Source of the DNA: Haliclona indistincta
Lineage: Eukaryota; Porifera; Demospongiae; Haplosclerida; Chalinidae
Reading direction: 5' to 3'
Length of the DNA: 64,000 bases
Assembly (NCBI GenBank): GCA_964017065.1
Contig: OZ024784.1
Coordinates: forward strand, 13,869,152 to 13,933,151
The translations under genes and the position numbers were made by a program. Below, one piece after another: positions 40,125 to 53,400 of the stretch; position 1 is the stretch's first letter, and every line of letters starts with the position of its first letter. The notes beneath the pieces are model-generated. The model was not told where the DNA came from. It saw nothing but the letters and a program-made list of their open reading frames with translations, and ran no database searches.

Positions 40125-40400
40125 ACAGATTTCATTAACAGAACAGTTGCTGCATTTGTAACAATAAAAATTATAATGTTAATTCATTATTATGTTTAAA
40201 TTAAAAATCGACCATCAGTACATTTGTACATGCAGATTGTAATGGACAATGAGTCATTGTGCAGAGGGATTCCTATGAGAACAATACAACCATACCGGCC
40301 GTACAGTAGGAGCCTATAGTAATACACTTACAATAGATGCTACTTATAGTCAATAGCGCATGAATTTGATCACCTATAGTTTAAAACTAGCTAAAGTCAG

Positions 40401-43400
40401 TCACACAAGATTCCTCTCAACAGGAGTCTGTGCTGATGTGTAGTGTCACCCTTCAGAACCAACTGAAGTGAATTAGTTCAATATTAGCCATGACTTTATT
40501 GTGAAACTTACATTTGTGCTAGCTTCCATAATAGACTAAGGAAGAGAGGAAGTAAAATAGCGGTACACATGTCGTATTTGGTGTGTACCTTGAAATTTGC
40601 ATCAGATGATGCTTGGTCAGTGGGTGCCTTGAAAGTGACTGTCACTTGTCGACTAACACCACCTTCAATTGTAGCCTGTTAGAATTAGTACCAGGCTCAG
40701 GTCTACATGAACGACAACAGTGTCGTTACCTTAAGTGTGTCAATCGTAAAGCATTTTGCAGCATCACTGGCTGGTTGAAGAGGATCAATCACAAACTCTC
40801 CAGAAGCCTGCAATAACAATGGTGATCATAATTACCACCAAGATTGATACAGCACTGTACATGTATACATACTTTTTTCACAGATAAACTTTTAATACAC
40901 CCGATCTCCAGTTGACAAGAGGATGAGGCTGTTCTAGTGTTAGATATACTGTGCCTCAGCAATATCATGAGGGTTTCCGTTTGTGAGTCTCTGTCAGGTA
41001 CGGCTGTCATACAGCTCTCTACAGCACCTGGGTCCTCGCCGCCCAGCACATACATGTTAGTCGACCATGCACATCCCTTTAGGTCTACACTGTGAACCCT
41101 CTAAAGACAAAAAAATAGCTGAGGCCACTGACTGTTGTCAACATGACTCACCTTAGAGTTGACCAGTACATGAAGAGCACTGAAGTGCCTGCCAGGATGA
41201 TCTGGGCTGAAACTAACAGAGACGTCAACAGCACAGCCTGCAGCATGATGAGAACAAACCAATCAGATCATCTGGCTCATGCTTACCAGGATCAATAGAG
41301 CCAGAATATGGTACACAATTGAATACAGGCTGACCATTAAGGTTTCCTAAATGAAAACACGATACCATGAGACATGTCACAGTTTAGGAACTGACTTCCA
41401 GTGTGGTCATCTTGGTTTTCAGCCTCTAGCTCAATTAAATACTTTACCTTCACCTCAGACTTGTTTCGAAGCTATACACACATAACATGCATTGGTTACA
41501 CTAATGAGCAGCATCTACTGCACCTGTAGTGAAAGTGTGTTGGTGTCACCTACTAAGACATGACCATAATCTAGCCGATCAGTTTTAGGCATGTATTGCA
41601 CCACTGGATCCACTCCATGTCCGACCAATGTCAGCTCCAGGTATCCTGTGCCGTAATGAAGCCTCAGTGACTCGAGCTCCTAAGCAAGTAGAGCAACCAT
41701 TGATGCATCAATTAAAACAGCACAAAACCTTCTTGCTAACTGTTGGCTGGAATTGTAGAATCATGTTGTGTGTGCCTTGGGGAGGAATGGTTCTGATCGC
41801 ATTCCTGATCTCAAAAGGACCAGCTGTGTCTAGCAATGAAGGTGTTATCTTTGCAAAAAGTCAACGAAAAAATCTACAAAGATTAAACATCGAGATGTCA
41901 AGTGAAATGTCATGTTTGTAGGATACAGTCTCTGGTTTAGACGATATGTTCTTCAGAACAATAGTCTTGGTCTTTGAGTCGCCTGAATAATCATGGTACC
42001 CTGATGCTTTCACTAATGTATCCCTCACCTAGTCCAACACCACCAAACTCCACTCTATTACCTTCACTGGCACACAGCACCAGAGCAGGCCTCACAGTTG
42101 TTCCGGTCACCTCAAGATTCATGATGTATTGTGAAGAGACGACAGAGGAAGTTGAGGTGGAAGTGACAGAAGACACAAAGCACGGGATGTTACAGTGATA
42201 GCATTTATTCTGGTAGGTAAGCAGCAAATTGTGATGGGCTTTCCACCACATAGATGAGCTACAAGGAGAGATTAACAACTATCATTACATGTTAAACTAC
42301 TCACTATTCAGCAGTGAGCCCTGGTATGTCGTGTTTACTAGAGGAGGCTGTACTGGATGTCATTGATGTGTCTTTGTGACCCTGCCTACTGGGCTGGTTA
42401 CTCCTGGAACGCTTATTCTTTTGCTATGAACAGCATAATTGATGCAGGTATGTATCACACTGTGTTACCGTGGTCTGTTCAGACTCCAGTAGCGCTGCAG
42501 CCTCCTGGGCTTGTTGCAGCTGCTGTTGCTCTTCCTCAAGTTTAACCGCTGTCAGTCTCGCTGCCTCCTTTGCTATCTCATCACGATTCAAGCAGGAATT
42601 AAAATAGACCTTTATACTCACACTCTGCAAGAATACAGTGAGTATCAAGCATTCTCTGTAGTGTATGACTCACCTTTCCTGGTTTGACTACTCCAACATG
42701 AGGAGATAATGAAAACGGCATTCCGTCTGGAACCTGGAATTCAAATGCTCTCAGACCCTGTTCAGGTGCTGCCCCTCTGATGACAGCACTGTCAAGTCTA
42801 GCTAGACTAGGGTTAGTAATGTGTATTGTAGCCTCGCTAATACCACCGACAGGAGTTGCAGCAAATGTGACTGCATTCTCACTGAACACTAGTGGAGGCA
42901 ATACTCCCTGTCCTTGGACAGTTAGCTGGAAATTTCTACAATTATATTGAAGGATAAGTTGGTAGTATCAGTTGCCACGATCATTACCTGTCAGATCCGC
43001 TCTTGCAGGTAATCTGAGCACTGTACACTCTAGGCTTGTCTGGGCTAAATATCACCTCCAATGGCACTGTTTCATGAGGTAATAAAGTACCAAACCCATC
43101 ATTTGGTTGTATTTCTAGCCACTGTATCAAGATTAGTACACACACTCACTAACCACTCTACCATACAGAAAGCTACCTTGGGAAGATTCACAAAACCAAA
43201 GTCTTGTGGTAGGCAAGCAGTGTTGGTAATATCTAGTGTAGCTATGACTGATTCTTGCACACTGCAAGAGCCACAGTCAACTAATGGCGATGAGAAACTG
43301 ATCTGTGAGGGTGTTACTACAGCTTGTATAGAGAAACCCAATGGTAGAACCTACACAAGAGATGGCTAGTATAATAATGGTGGTAAGTGTTACTATACCA

Positions 43401-46400
43401 GATCAGCCACTAAAATCTTGACAGGTATCTCCAAGTGTGTCTCACTATCGGCAGTAGGGCAGTACTGCTGATAATCAGCCATAATTGTCGGCTTCGGAAG
43501 AAATTTTAGCTGGACAGCAAAACTGCTGTTGGCCTGTATGAGACCTTGTTTAGGTAGAACCTCAATGTGGTCAGCCATAAGCTCTGGTACACTGCAGGTG
43601 ATCTTATGAGAAGAGTTTGATCTACAATGTAAGTTGTTAGTCACAGAGCTTGTTTGAAGATTTTTAATATCACCTGTTATGAATGATGACTGATTCCTGA
43701 TACAGTCTGTCTAGCATACATATTCTCAGATCAATCATCTACAGACACTCAGTAACTGATATAAGGTATAGCTAGCACTCACTTCATTTTCAACAAACAA
43801 AGGAAGGGCAGACGCTTTGCCTGAACTAGTGACTACCATCTGCAGTCAATATAAACATGCAACAATCAGAAAGAGGCATCCAGTACTTACAGGTTGAACT
43901 GAAGGGTCCGAGAATGTGATCTGGAAACCTTCTTCAAAGTAGCCTGGTTTGTCTGGTTTAAAGATCAGTTGTACAGTAGAGGAAGAGTATGCTGGAACAG
44001 TACCACTTGATACCTTATCAGTAACAAAAAGTGTAGCAGTTACATAGAGCACCTTGTCAGACACATACCTGACCAATCTGAATAGGCGACTGTACAACAG
44101 GCAGTGAGACCGGCTCTAAAAAAATATAGTTTTATGAGAATATATAGCATCTCAACAACTACCTGAGCTGACGGGTCTCATAGCCGCATCTTGATTTTCT
44201 TCTCCCTGATCGTCACTGTTCTTAGCTAACTCGTTTGAAGGTTTTTCTGAGTAGTCTGACACTATGATGTTGAGTTTGGTGGTGCTGATAGCAGACAAGC
44301 TCCCTGTTGATCTGACCATGCTGGGATGCACACCACTGAGATCAGCTTTAGCTACTGTGAGAAAGTCTATATCACTCATAATACTGTGTTGGCTGCCATT
44401 ATTATCAGCACTCATGATATTGCGGTCCTCTTCACTACCACCTTCAGGCTTACCACTCTTGACAGAAGACTGATGAATAATGAGATGGTATCAATAATAA
44501 TATTCACCGTTTACATTATTACACCACAGAGGGATGTAGCTAACAAGTACCCATTAGTACTAGGAGTCATTGAACCACTATTATAAATAAGCTCCTTATG
44601 TAAATATGTCTGGGGTGACCTGGGGCCAAAAAAAGCACACAAAAGTTCTCCAAAAGCCAGTTGTTGCTGAGAAAAAAGATGACAGGAAAATACCACCAAA
44701 TTGAAAAAAACCAGAAAAGTCATCCAAACACCCCCAGGGATCCCCACTTTTACCAACACTGTCAATTGATTTGAAATAGACATTCATTTTATGATTTTTA
44801 CCTGTGATATCAATGTTGGTTTGAGTCTGTATCCAGTAGACAATGCACCATTGTTCCTGAGTGTTATGGTACGCACAGCAACCTCACCAATATATAAGCT
44901 ATCAAAACAGAGAGTGTCACTATCCAGTGACACCTGTTAGAAATCAATAATGTGAGGCAGTTTGAAATGGTGTTCTCACCAGGCACTTCTTGGTGATGCA
45001 CTTGACTGGTACAGAGAAAGGTCCAGTCTGTGACATCATCATCACTTCGCCCTCAATGTCTCTATTGATCTGAAAGATTATCACAATATGCAACAGACAG
45101 TGGATGAGAAATCCATTACCAGTGGCTCAAATACAACTATCATTTGGCAGGTCAATCCAGCAGACATAGAACCAGGAGGAGTGAACCTTGAGTATAATCA
45201 GTGATGCTAACATACAGCACTATAATAGTAGCTTACTGAATAGTGACGAAGTCCTTTAGATTGTCGGAGACACCAACTAACTTACAATAGTTGACAGTGT
45301 AAGACACGTTGGTCAATTGGACATGTTTCTTATAGACACAGCCAACATCAAAGTCCTATGAAGATTGATGAAGCAAACCAAGATGAATATTACAACAATC
45401 CAACCTTGAACACAATCTCAGCTGGTTTACTAAGAAAAGCTGTGCCCTAAGCAGTGGTAAAACAAACAATGTAAGATGATCTATAATGACGGCAACTGTT
45501 ACTGTGAATTCCCGTCCTGCAGCTACTTGCTTCACTACTGCTGTCTGCTTCAGCTTGACTAGAGCTTTCTCCATCATCTCCTACAACAAGAACAACACCA
45601 TGGTATATCCAATGAACTTGCTGGAGGTTGCGCTACCTTCTCCATTTTACTCTGTTTAGGAGCTTCATGTTTCTGTTTCTGACCCTGTTAGTTATTCAGG
45701 TTAGTAGTGTCTGTACAGAAGATGCATGGTTATACCTGTTGATCATCCCAGAGGCCTAATATTTCAGGTTCTAGAATCATCTCATCCGATGAGCTCCTGT
45801 ACGTGGTTGGGCTATTAGTAGTGTGTTACAACACAACGCACTCACGTGTCAGCTGTATCCGGCTGATGTGATGGTACATTGACTTCTTCTTCCTTTACAA
45901 CTCCTTGAGTCATTTTTACCTCGGTCTCGGCTACTCTCTTTTTCTTTGTTCTTCTAGCCTGCAAAAAACCTTTCTGCAACAGACAGCACAGCATCATGCA
46001 TGATTAGCAATCATCTGCTGCTGGTGACAAACCTGTTTAGTAGCCAGCTTAGTCTCCGACCTGCTCACCCAGTGGGACTTGCTCATTTTCTTTTCATTCT
46101 GCTCATGAATACGAGACTCTTCCAGCAGTTTGCTCATTATTTCAACCTATGCACAGTGACATGGCATGTACAGAAGGTGTGTCAGTTGTCTGCCTGACCT
46201 GCCTCTTCTTTTGTTGTTTAGCTAACTTTCTGTGAAAAAATAATATTGCTGTAGTTTTACTATTTTTCACTTACTGCTTCTCAGTCTCTAGTTTGGCAGT
46301 TAGCTTCCTTTTCAACATGACTACATCAGGATTGCCGCCTCTCATAGTTATTTCCTGTCGCTCTCTGGTCTCCTGAAGGCGTTGCTGTCTGGTAAGTTCA

Positions 46401-48063
46401 TGCTGCAGCATCTGCTGGGCCTTCAATGTGCTCTGTGTCAAGGTGGCGCGTGACCAAATTAATGATATTCATGACTTTTGCAAGTAGCTGTATTTTTTCT
46501 AGCCAAGGATATTTGTGCAGACAGAGTTACTGCATGCAGTTTACTTGCCTATCGATAGGCATCGAATATAGAAACACAATGTTAGCCATCGCGGAGCAAC
46601 AAGCTCGCCCAGTGCACGATCGATTATAAACAATTTAATTTTACGAAGCTAAAACTGCTCAAGCAAGCTCATCTGCCATCTGTGCAGATATTTATGTGAG
46701 CTTTTGCCAAGCGCTGCTCATACGCGATATTACAGCAACGCAGACTGTGCTGTCTGGCACCACATAGCTGTTACTGTCTGTATATCAACCACTGAGTGTA
46801 GTATCACATGTGAACCTGATTGGACTCAATGTTGCCTTTGAGACCAAGTAGAGCCTTCATTCGTCTCTCCAGATACTCTCTAGTTGTTTCCTCTTCAATC
46901 TCTTCCTCGACCTTCTTGCTATAAATTGCATCAGTACATGAACACATGAGGTATATCAATACCGTGCAAGGGTACTCTTGAGGAACTGTCTGCCATCTTG
47001 CATGGCTTGCTGGGCTCTCAAAAGAGCAGCTTTTGACTCCTCCTTGTGTTCCCTGGACTGCTGCTCTAAAGCTCTTTCTCTAGCAAGATGACTTCTCTGT
47101 GCTTCAATCAACAAGCGTCCTTGAGTCTGCACACGCAGCATGGCTTGCTTGTGCTTCATCTCCTTCAGAACAGCCTCACTCTTTTCAAGCTCGTTCTGAA
47201 CCTCTGCATACTTTGAGCAGGTTAGCTTAGCCTCTGCTACTGCCACTCTGTTAGCAGGAATAACAACAGAAACCTTCATGTAGATAGCATAACCAACTCA
47301 CTCTGCACTGATGATTTCACCAGATAGCTTCTCCTCTAGCCTAATCTGAGCACCAAGCTCATTCTGGAGTCGAACAAGCTGACCTTGTAGTAAGCCCACT
47401 GCAGCACTGCAGGGATGCATGTGTATCAAGCCAAACTCTATACTCTATTTTGAACATTACCTGTTTCCAGACTTTTGCTCTTCAAAGAGAACCACTTTCG
47501 TATTGGTGATAGATGTCTCTATCTCCTTGTTAGTCTTTATGCACTCATCAAGCTGTGCCCTGCAGCATGCATGAGACATGACTCCAGTCATTAGGAATGC
47601 AGTACCTTAAGCGATCTAGATCTTGCTCTTTGTCATTAAGATTTTGATATAGACGCTTCACACGCAAAGAAAGGTGCAACATCCGAGCTTGGTCCTGGAA
47701 TGAAACAAACAAGATAGCACCTCACACATACTAATGCTGCTGCATGCAGCATGCATGTAACTAAGCAATAAAAAATTATGTACCTGTTTGCTTAGCTTGG
47801 GCTGACTGGAAGGTAGAGCTATTGAGGGAGTGGTGGTACCTGTAGACTGACTTCTGCTGTCTTCAGAATCTAGGAGAAATCCAGCTGATCCATCAGATGA
47901 AGGTAAGGAGTCTTCATCACTCTCCTCGTTAGAGCTGGGACATTCTGCGTAACAAATAGCAGCGTGTAATAATTAGTGGATGAACCCTACCGTATGTATT
48001 CCAACCCTCAGGGCGATATTCTGGTGAATCCTCAGGCTCAAACATCCCGCCATGCTCACTCAT
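40401..48063 (-). CDS. CFAP74: CFAP74-like ciliary central-pair protein
   Basis: A very long gene of about 35-40 short exons. The start MSEHGGMFEPEDSPEYRPEG at 48063 leads into an acidic Ser-rich segment. A long coiled coil lies between about 47700 and 46250 (AELQNELEKSEAVLKEMKHK, REHKEESKAALLRAQQAM, LKRKLTAKLETEK). From about 45900 onward come repeated Ig-like MSP/ASH domains (VLFSPDKP-type blocks; KVSSGTVPAYSSSTVQLIFK, EGFQITFSDP, VPDGMPFSLSPHVGVVKPGK), ending LKGDTTHHQHRLLLRGILCD. Coiled coil followed by ASH repeats, with this length, fits CFAP74, a component of the C1 central-pair apparatus of motile cilia. HYDIN and CFAP47 are alternatives with similar repeats but a different N-terminus. 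Not every exon could be placed. The intron at about 46440..46815 holds no gene. Confidence 0.6.
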
Positions 48064-48153
48064 GGTGCATGCCTACAGATATCGACGTTTCTATAACAAC
48101 GCATCACGTGATCATATTCAGTGAACAACGTGTTATTGTCATTGACTGAGAAC
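48064..48153. promoter_or_regulatory. Shared promoter, CFAP74-like / claudin-like
   Basis: Ninety base pairs between divergent start codons. It contains TGATCACG-like words (atcacgtgatcat, 48103..48115, a near-palindrome around CACGTG). Bidirectional transcription is inferred from spacing. Confidence 0.35.
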
Positions 48154-48976
48154 ATGGCGTGTCCTCAAACCGCTAAAAACTGGTGGGCAGAACATTCACA
48201 GACGTTATGTCGACTTGGAGAAGTGTTTCTTGCTTTTGGCAGTGGAGTTTTAACTATTGTGAGCTTTGGAAGTCCTTTCTGGATCGAGGGCGGAGAGACT
48301 TTTGATCATGTAGGATTGTGGCAAGAATGTCGGTCATCGCCAGAGGCGAAATGCTCTCCTCTAGAGCTTAGTGATGAGTCAGGTAATATACAATGACGCT
48401 TGAGATTTGTATTATTGATTTTGTATATAGCAAGTGGTGTGGTAACCACTAGAGTGATGATGTGCTTGGCTTTAGTGTGTGGGTTAGTGGCTTGGGTTGT
48501 CAGTATTGCAGCACTTCTAATCCACAAACCTAAGATACTCTTTCCTGCTGCCGTTCTTCATGGACTACAAGGTATGTATATCACTGATACACTAGCACAT
48601 GTTTGTTTTGCAGACAATTAATGGCGGTGGTTGTTTATGGAGTCACAATTTTAGTGTACAATATCAATTTTGTATTTGCCTTACCTATGTGATGTACATG
48701 TGTTGTTTTTCACTCTCTTTAGTTCTGTGGATGTTCATTGGACTAACAGTTTATGTGTCCGTATTTCAAGCTCTTGGTGGGGCCAGAGGCTGGTCATACA
48801 CTGTGGGATGGCTGGCGCTCGTTCTCTCGCTAATATGCTGCATTTACTACATAATCGTTGCCTGGTACAGACTCAAGCATCCGGACAGCATTAGACCCAA
48901 GATGCAGCAGATCTATGCTCCACTGACACAGTTTGAAGATGATATGACTGACTCAGATGACGACGAAGATCTTTAA
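48154..48976 (+). CDS. Claudin/PMP22-like four-TM protein
   Basis: Three exons: 48154..48382, 48431..48571 and 48723..48976, about 207 residues. The order is a short cytoplasmic N-terminus, TM1 (EVFLAFGSGVLTIVSFG), and a first extracellular loop with the claudin signature W...GLW..C...C (SPFWIEGGETFDHVGLWQEC then AKC). TM2 is RVMMCLALVCGLVAWVVSIAA, TM3 is LWMFIGLTVYVSVFQAL, TM4 is WLALVLSLICCIYYIIVAW. The tail is acidic (DDMTDSDDDEDL). The signature and topology place it in the claudin/PMP22/EMP superfamily, which includes tight-junction and membrane-scaffold proteins. It lacks a PDZ-binding end. An upstream in-frame Met exists at 48121. Confidence 0.78.
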
Positions 48977-49152
48977 CAAAACATACCTCATTCTGTCATA
49001 CACTGACAAGCACTTGCAATAATGGATTTTACACTGCGAATATTGAAAGATCTGTTGTCTTAATTTTCATTAATAAACTCATAATGTTATCAGTGAATGA
49101 TATATCAGCAAACGCAATAAGAGGTTCCTATCTAGTTGTTATAATTATTACA

Positions 49153-50219
49153 TTAATTATTTTTCTTGTATTTAATCATCAGATTGGCTATGCTAGCAGT
49201 TATTTCCTTTGCAGTTCTATTCTGTCCATAGTACTCGGCGAAATTGCCATCAGGATCCACTAGATACATAATAATAGTGTGATCCACCTGCACAGAAAAA
49301 TAGCAAAGTCAGACGATACTCCAAACCTGACGTAACTTACCAAGTACTCATCGTCCTCATCTACTGGAGCTGCACTATAGTACACTCTGTATGCTTTAGT
49401 TACTTGATGAAGCTGTTCATCAGTGCCAGTTAGCCCAAGTATGCGAGGATGGAAGTCTGCAACGAAAAGAAAGACAGAATCAGTTGACACCACTAAATAA
49501 AGCAACCTTTCAGGTATTCTTTGAGCACTTTTGGTGTGTCTCTGGCTGGGTCAACTGAGATTAGCAATGGTTGGAGACGAGGGAGTCCTGGAGTATTATC
49601 TAAACAAGAAATTGAACTAATGCAAATCTCAGAGGCCTTTCAAACTTACCAAGTTCTGATATTACGAGAGACATTTTCTCTAATTCATCAGGACAAATAT
49701 CTGGACAGAATGTGAACCCAAAATATAAAAGCACCCACTGGCCGAGGTAGTCTTTGTCTGTCTTTGGTTGACCATTGTGGTCAGTGAGAGAAAATGGTCC
49801 ACCCAGTGCAGCCTTTCCCAGTGATCGAGTGCGTTCCTTTTCCACAACTAGTGGTTAGTAGAACACTAAGTCTGTCTTTTACGTGTATTAATCTTACTTT
49901 TTGCTTTTTCTGCCTTTACTTTCTGTACATACAGCACAATCCCACCACCTGCTAGGAGCATGACACCCAATGATTTCCATGTTATTGGCTGAATTTCACA
50001 ACAAAAATTATGCACATCATAGCAAATTGTAAAACTAGCTCACCCCCTTTTTGTTTCCGGCCCCTTTACTGGAAATAAACCGCTTACAAACTTCTTTACT
50101 CCCAAATCGACAAGCCGATCTCTGGAGACCACACCTACTCCAACGTAGCTAGAGTAGTGACACTCAGTTTAGTTGGCAGCAGTTAGCGTAAAAATACTTA
50201 CAAGAAGAGTAGAAAACAT
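49153..50219 (-). CDS. SCO1: Cytochrome c oxidase assembly factor SCO1
   Basis: The short first exon (MFSTLL|) and second exon give an Arg-rich mitochondrial presequence ([20 protein letters not shown]). A single inner-membrane helix follows ([16 protein letters not shown]). The thioredoxin-like domain then has the copper-binding CxxxC in [30 protein letters not shown] follows, and finally the conserved histidine in [14 protein letters not shown]. The stop lies at 49153. SCO proteins sit in the inner mitochondrial membrane and deliver copper to the CuA site of COX2. Animals with one SCO gene make SCO1/2 naming arbitrary. All metal ligands are present. Confidence 0.9.
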
Positions 50220-50490
50220 AATTTGAAGAGACTAAACAAGCTGGCGGGCAAGAAAACTCTGAGCACACAGCAGACACGTCGAGAGACACGTGTAACCGTC
50301 AGAACCATGCAACACGTTCCCAAATTCGAAATCACATTACGACTTACGTTATTACTTTACCGATCCGGTAATAAACATCTACACAGTACACAGCTAGCTA
50401 GCGGTACCGGTGCACACAGGGAATAAAAACTACATGTCCATGATGAAACTGCTATGATGGTTCATAAACTACATGTCTACAAGATACTAT

Positions 50491-53400
50491 TTAATCATCA
50501 GCAACTTTAGTGTTTTCTTTTGGCAGAGTTTTAGCTTTGTGCAGTGGAAAGAAATCAATGCTTTTATCCGGCCACACCTGTAGCGTGCAAGTAACAAAAA
50601 TCAGCTGGATGATATACTGTTCAGTTAAAATTCTGACCTTTTTAGAGACCTCTTTTTCCAATGCATTGCGATCATTTTCAGGGATAGTTCTCAAGTATAA
50701 TATAAAGTAGATGTAATTCCACTTGTTGTGGTCATCCCTAATGTGATTTTTAAAGCCCTGTTAGAAAAATTAAAATTATTATTGTGGAATGTATCTAACT
50801 AACGTGTCCCTTTTGATCAAAAGAATCACTGCCTATACCACAAACAAAACATTTCTTCTTCTGGTCATCTTTAAGTTTGTCCTAAAAATTAATTAAAATA
50901 CTAGATTATAATCTTTTATTATTATTATTAAACTGACCCTTTCTTCTCTGAGCTCAGAGAAACGATCAACCAGAATTGCAATCACAATGTTTAACCCAAG
51001 AGTGGTCACAATTATGAAGAAGGAAATGTCTAAAACCATTCTTAGTGCCACCACAGTAAAGAGTGGCTGAGTCATGCCGCTGGTGGTTAGTGAGATGGTG
51101 TCCTGTGAAAATCATAAGAAATAGACAAACATAAAATTGACTACAACATACCGAGCCCAAAGTGTCCAGAAGTCCTCCACGAAGTACTGAAACATAGCAC
51201 TGTCCCAGACTATCACAAAACTGACCATCCTGATTGTTGAAGAAATTGTGAAGAAATGCAAATGAAATGACAGAATAAACGAAGATGATCACAAATATTA
51301 CGCCAAAGACCAGAATCAATTGTGCAACTGGAAAAATAGACAACACATGGCACATAAAAATACTGTCAGTCAGCATTTCTATATAGACACTACTTACAAC
51401 TGCGTCTCAATGCATTCAGAACTGTTGAGAGTGTAGGAAATCTTAGAAAGATATAAAAGAGACAAAAGCAGTAGAAGTAGCCTTGAAATCCCAAAGAAAG
51501 GATGGAGCAGAAAAGAAAGAATATTGTGTAAATTGGCACAAAACTGATAAAGTCCACTTCATATCCTTGAATCTGGTAGTTAGAAGGATTTGGGCTCTTG
51601 GATGACAATTTGTTCCTATGAAACTTTTTGTCCAAATATCTCTTCATGTTAGCATATGCCTTTCTTATGCGATAAAATCGAAAATGTGGCCATTTAGTAG
51701 CAAAGTATTCTAGCACCATCCATACTGTTAGCACTAAATGGATGAATCCAAAAATAAAGATAACATAGTTATGATACCATGAAGGAGTGTCAGGTAGACC
51801 AATGGTAATGTTACCATTGCCGGAACTGGGAGTATGGATAATGTGAATGTAACGATAAATTATAGTGAGCCTTACGATCCAGAAGAAGGTGCTTGAAATA
51901 GGATAATAATGAACAAGTTCATCATTATTGTGAGAAGACTCAGAAGGTAGAATCGAATATCACTAAAGATAGGATTTGTGATATGATAGTTTATTGACGT
52001 AATAAATTATTACCTTCCATAATCAACCCACTTGGGAAACCATTTCTCCTAGTAAAATAATAATCACATTAATTCTGTTATTTTAACTGACTTGCTCTAC
52101 CTTATGTTTCCTATCTTTTTCAATATGATCAACCCAATTCAAGAGATCTTTCACCTTATCCTCTTGAGAGTCTCTGTTTATTTTGGCCTCAATAACATCT
52201 CTTTTTGTATCATTTAACTTATCCTAAAATTATTATTATATCTATAAAAAGTGACGAAAGTATTTGCAAACTGACAACCTCAGGATTGAACGGGAAATAA
52301 GCTTTGGTAAGAATACGAGTTCCGTCAGTTGTCATGTACTCAACCTCAACGCTGTGGGACCAGTTTTTAACGTAATCCAACATCTTTTGGTCACACTTAG
52401 ACACTGTCAGACAAATAATATTTGGCAATTTTCTGCTGCTCTTGCTCACCAAGTGTTTCGACTGGTACTTTCAGGAAATAACTCATTTTCCGTAAATTGT
52501 GAAAACCTTTGTACAAGGCTCTCTTGGCCCTGTCTTCTATCCTAGTCTCCTGATGACTCTCAAGAACAAGACCTTCTCTCGGTGATATTTCTTCCTCATG
52601 AATGATCCATAGAGATTCCATGCATTCAACAATGTTAGACACATGAATATCCTGCAATAAAGCTGATGTACACAGTATCATTTATGATTCTACTACCTCT
52701 GATATAGCTCTGCCGAGAGTATCACTTTGCTTATCTGTTTCTTCTAGCAAAACCTCCAAGAGTTCAAGTGCTGAATATTTCAACATCTGCACCACTACTA
52801 CTCTCTACAAGAATCATTGCATTATAAGTTAGATTAATGTATCTTCAATGTACCTCAGTAAACGGTTTAGTTTTACATTTGTAGATGAATATTTGATTGA
52901 GAGCATCCACTATTTGTGCTTTAAATGCTGACTCTTGGTTGTGATAGTTACCAGCACAAGTTTCAATCAGTGCTTGTAGAGCACGTTCAGCCATTTTGAA
53001 TGTGCCTTTATCAAGGTGATCTGCGATGCTGACCAACAGAGTAGCCACTTGGCCTACTATGTTAAAACACTAGAAAATATTGAGAAAATAAGTTGTGTAG
53101 TGCACAAATAGCTAAACAACTCACATTGAGACCAGTGTCCTGCTTACGCAGCATATCTTGCATTTTTTTATTCTGACCGTCACACATCCAGGAAAGGAGA
53201 TCAAGCAAAATTACAGAATTATGTACTGCATCTTGTTTTGCAACCACCTGTTAGTGCAATAATCTAATAATCCCATGGCTATCTAACAATGCTCACCACT
53301 CTAACTGATTGACCTATAATAGACAAAAATATCAAATGGTGAGCACAGCGCTTAATAGAGCACTTACATGTGCACAATTGATCATCTGAAGTTAAAGAAG

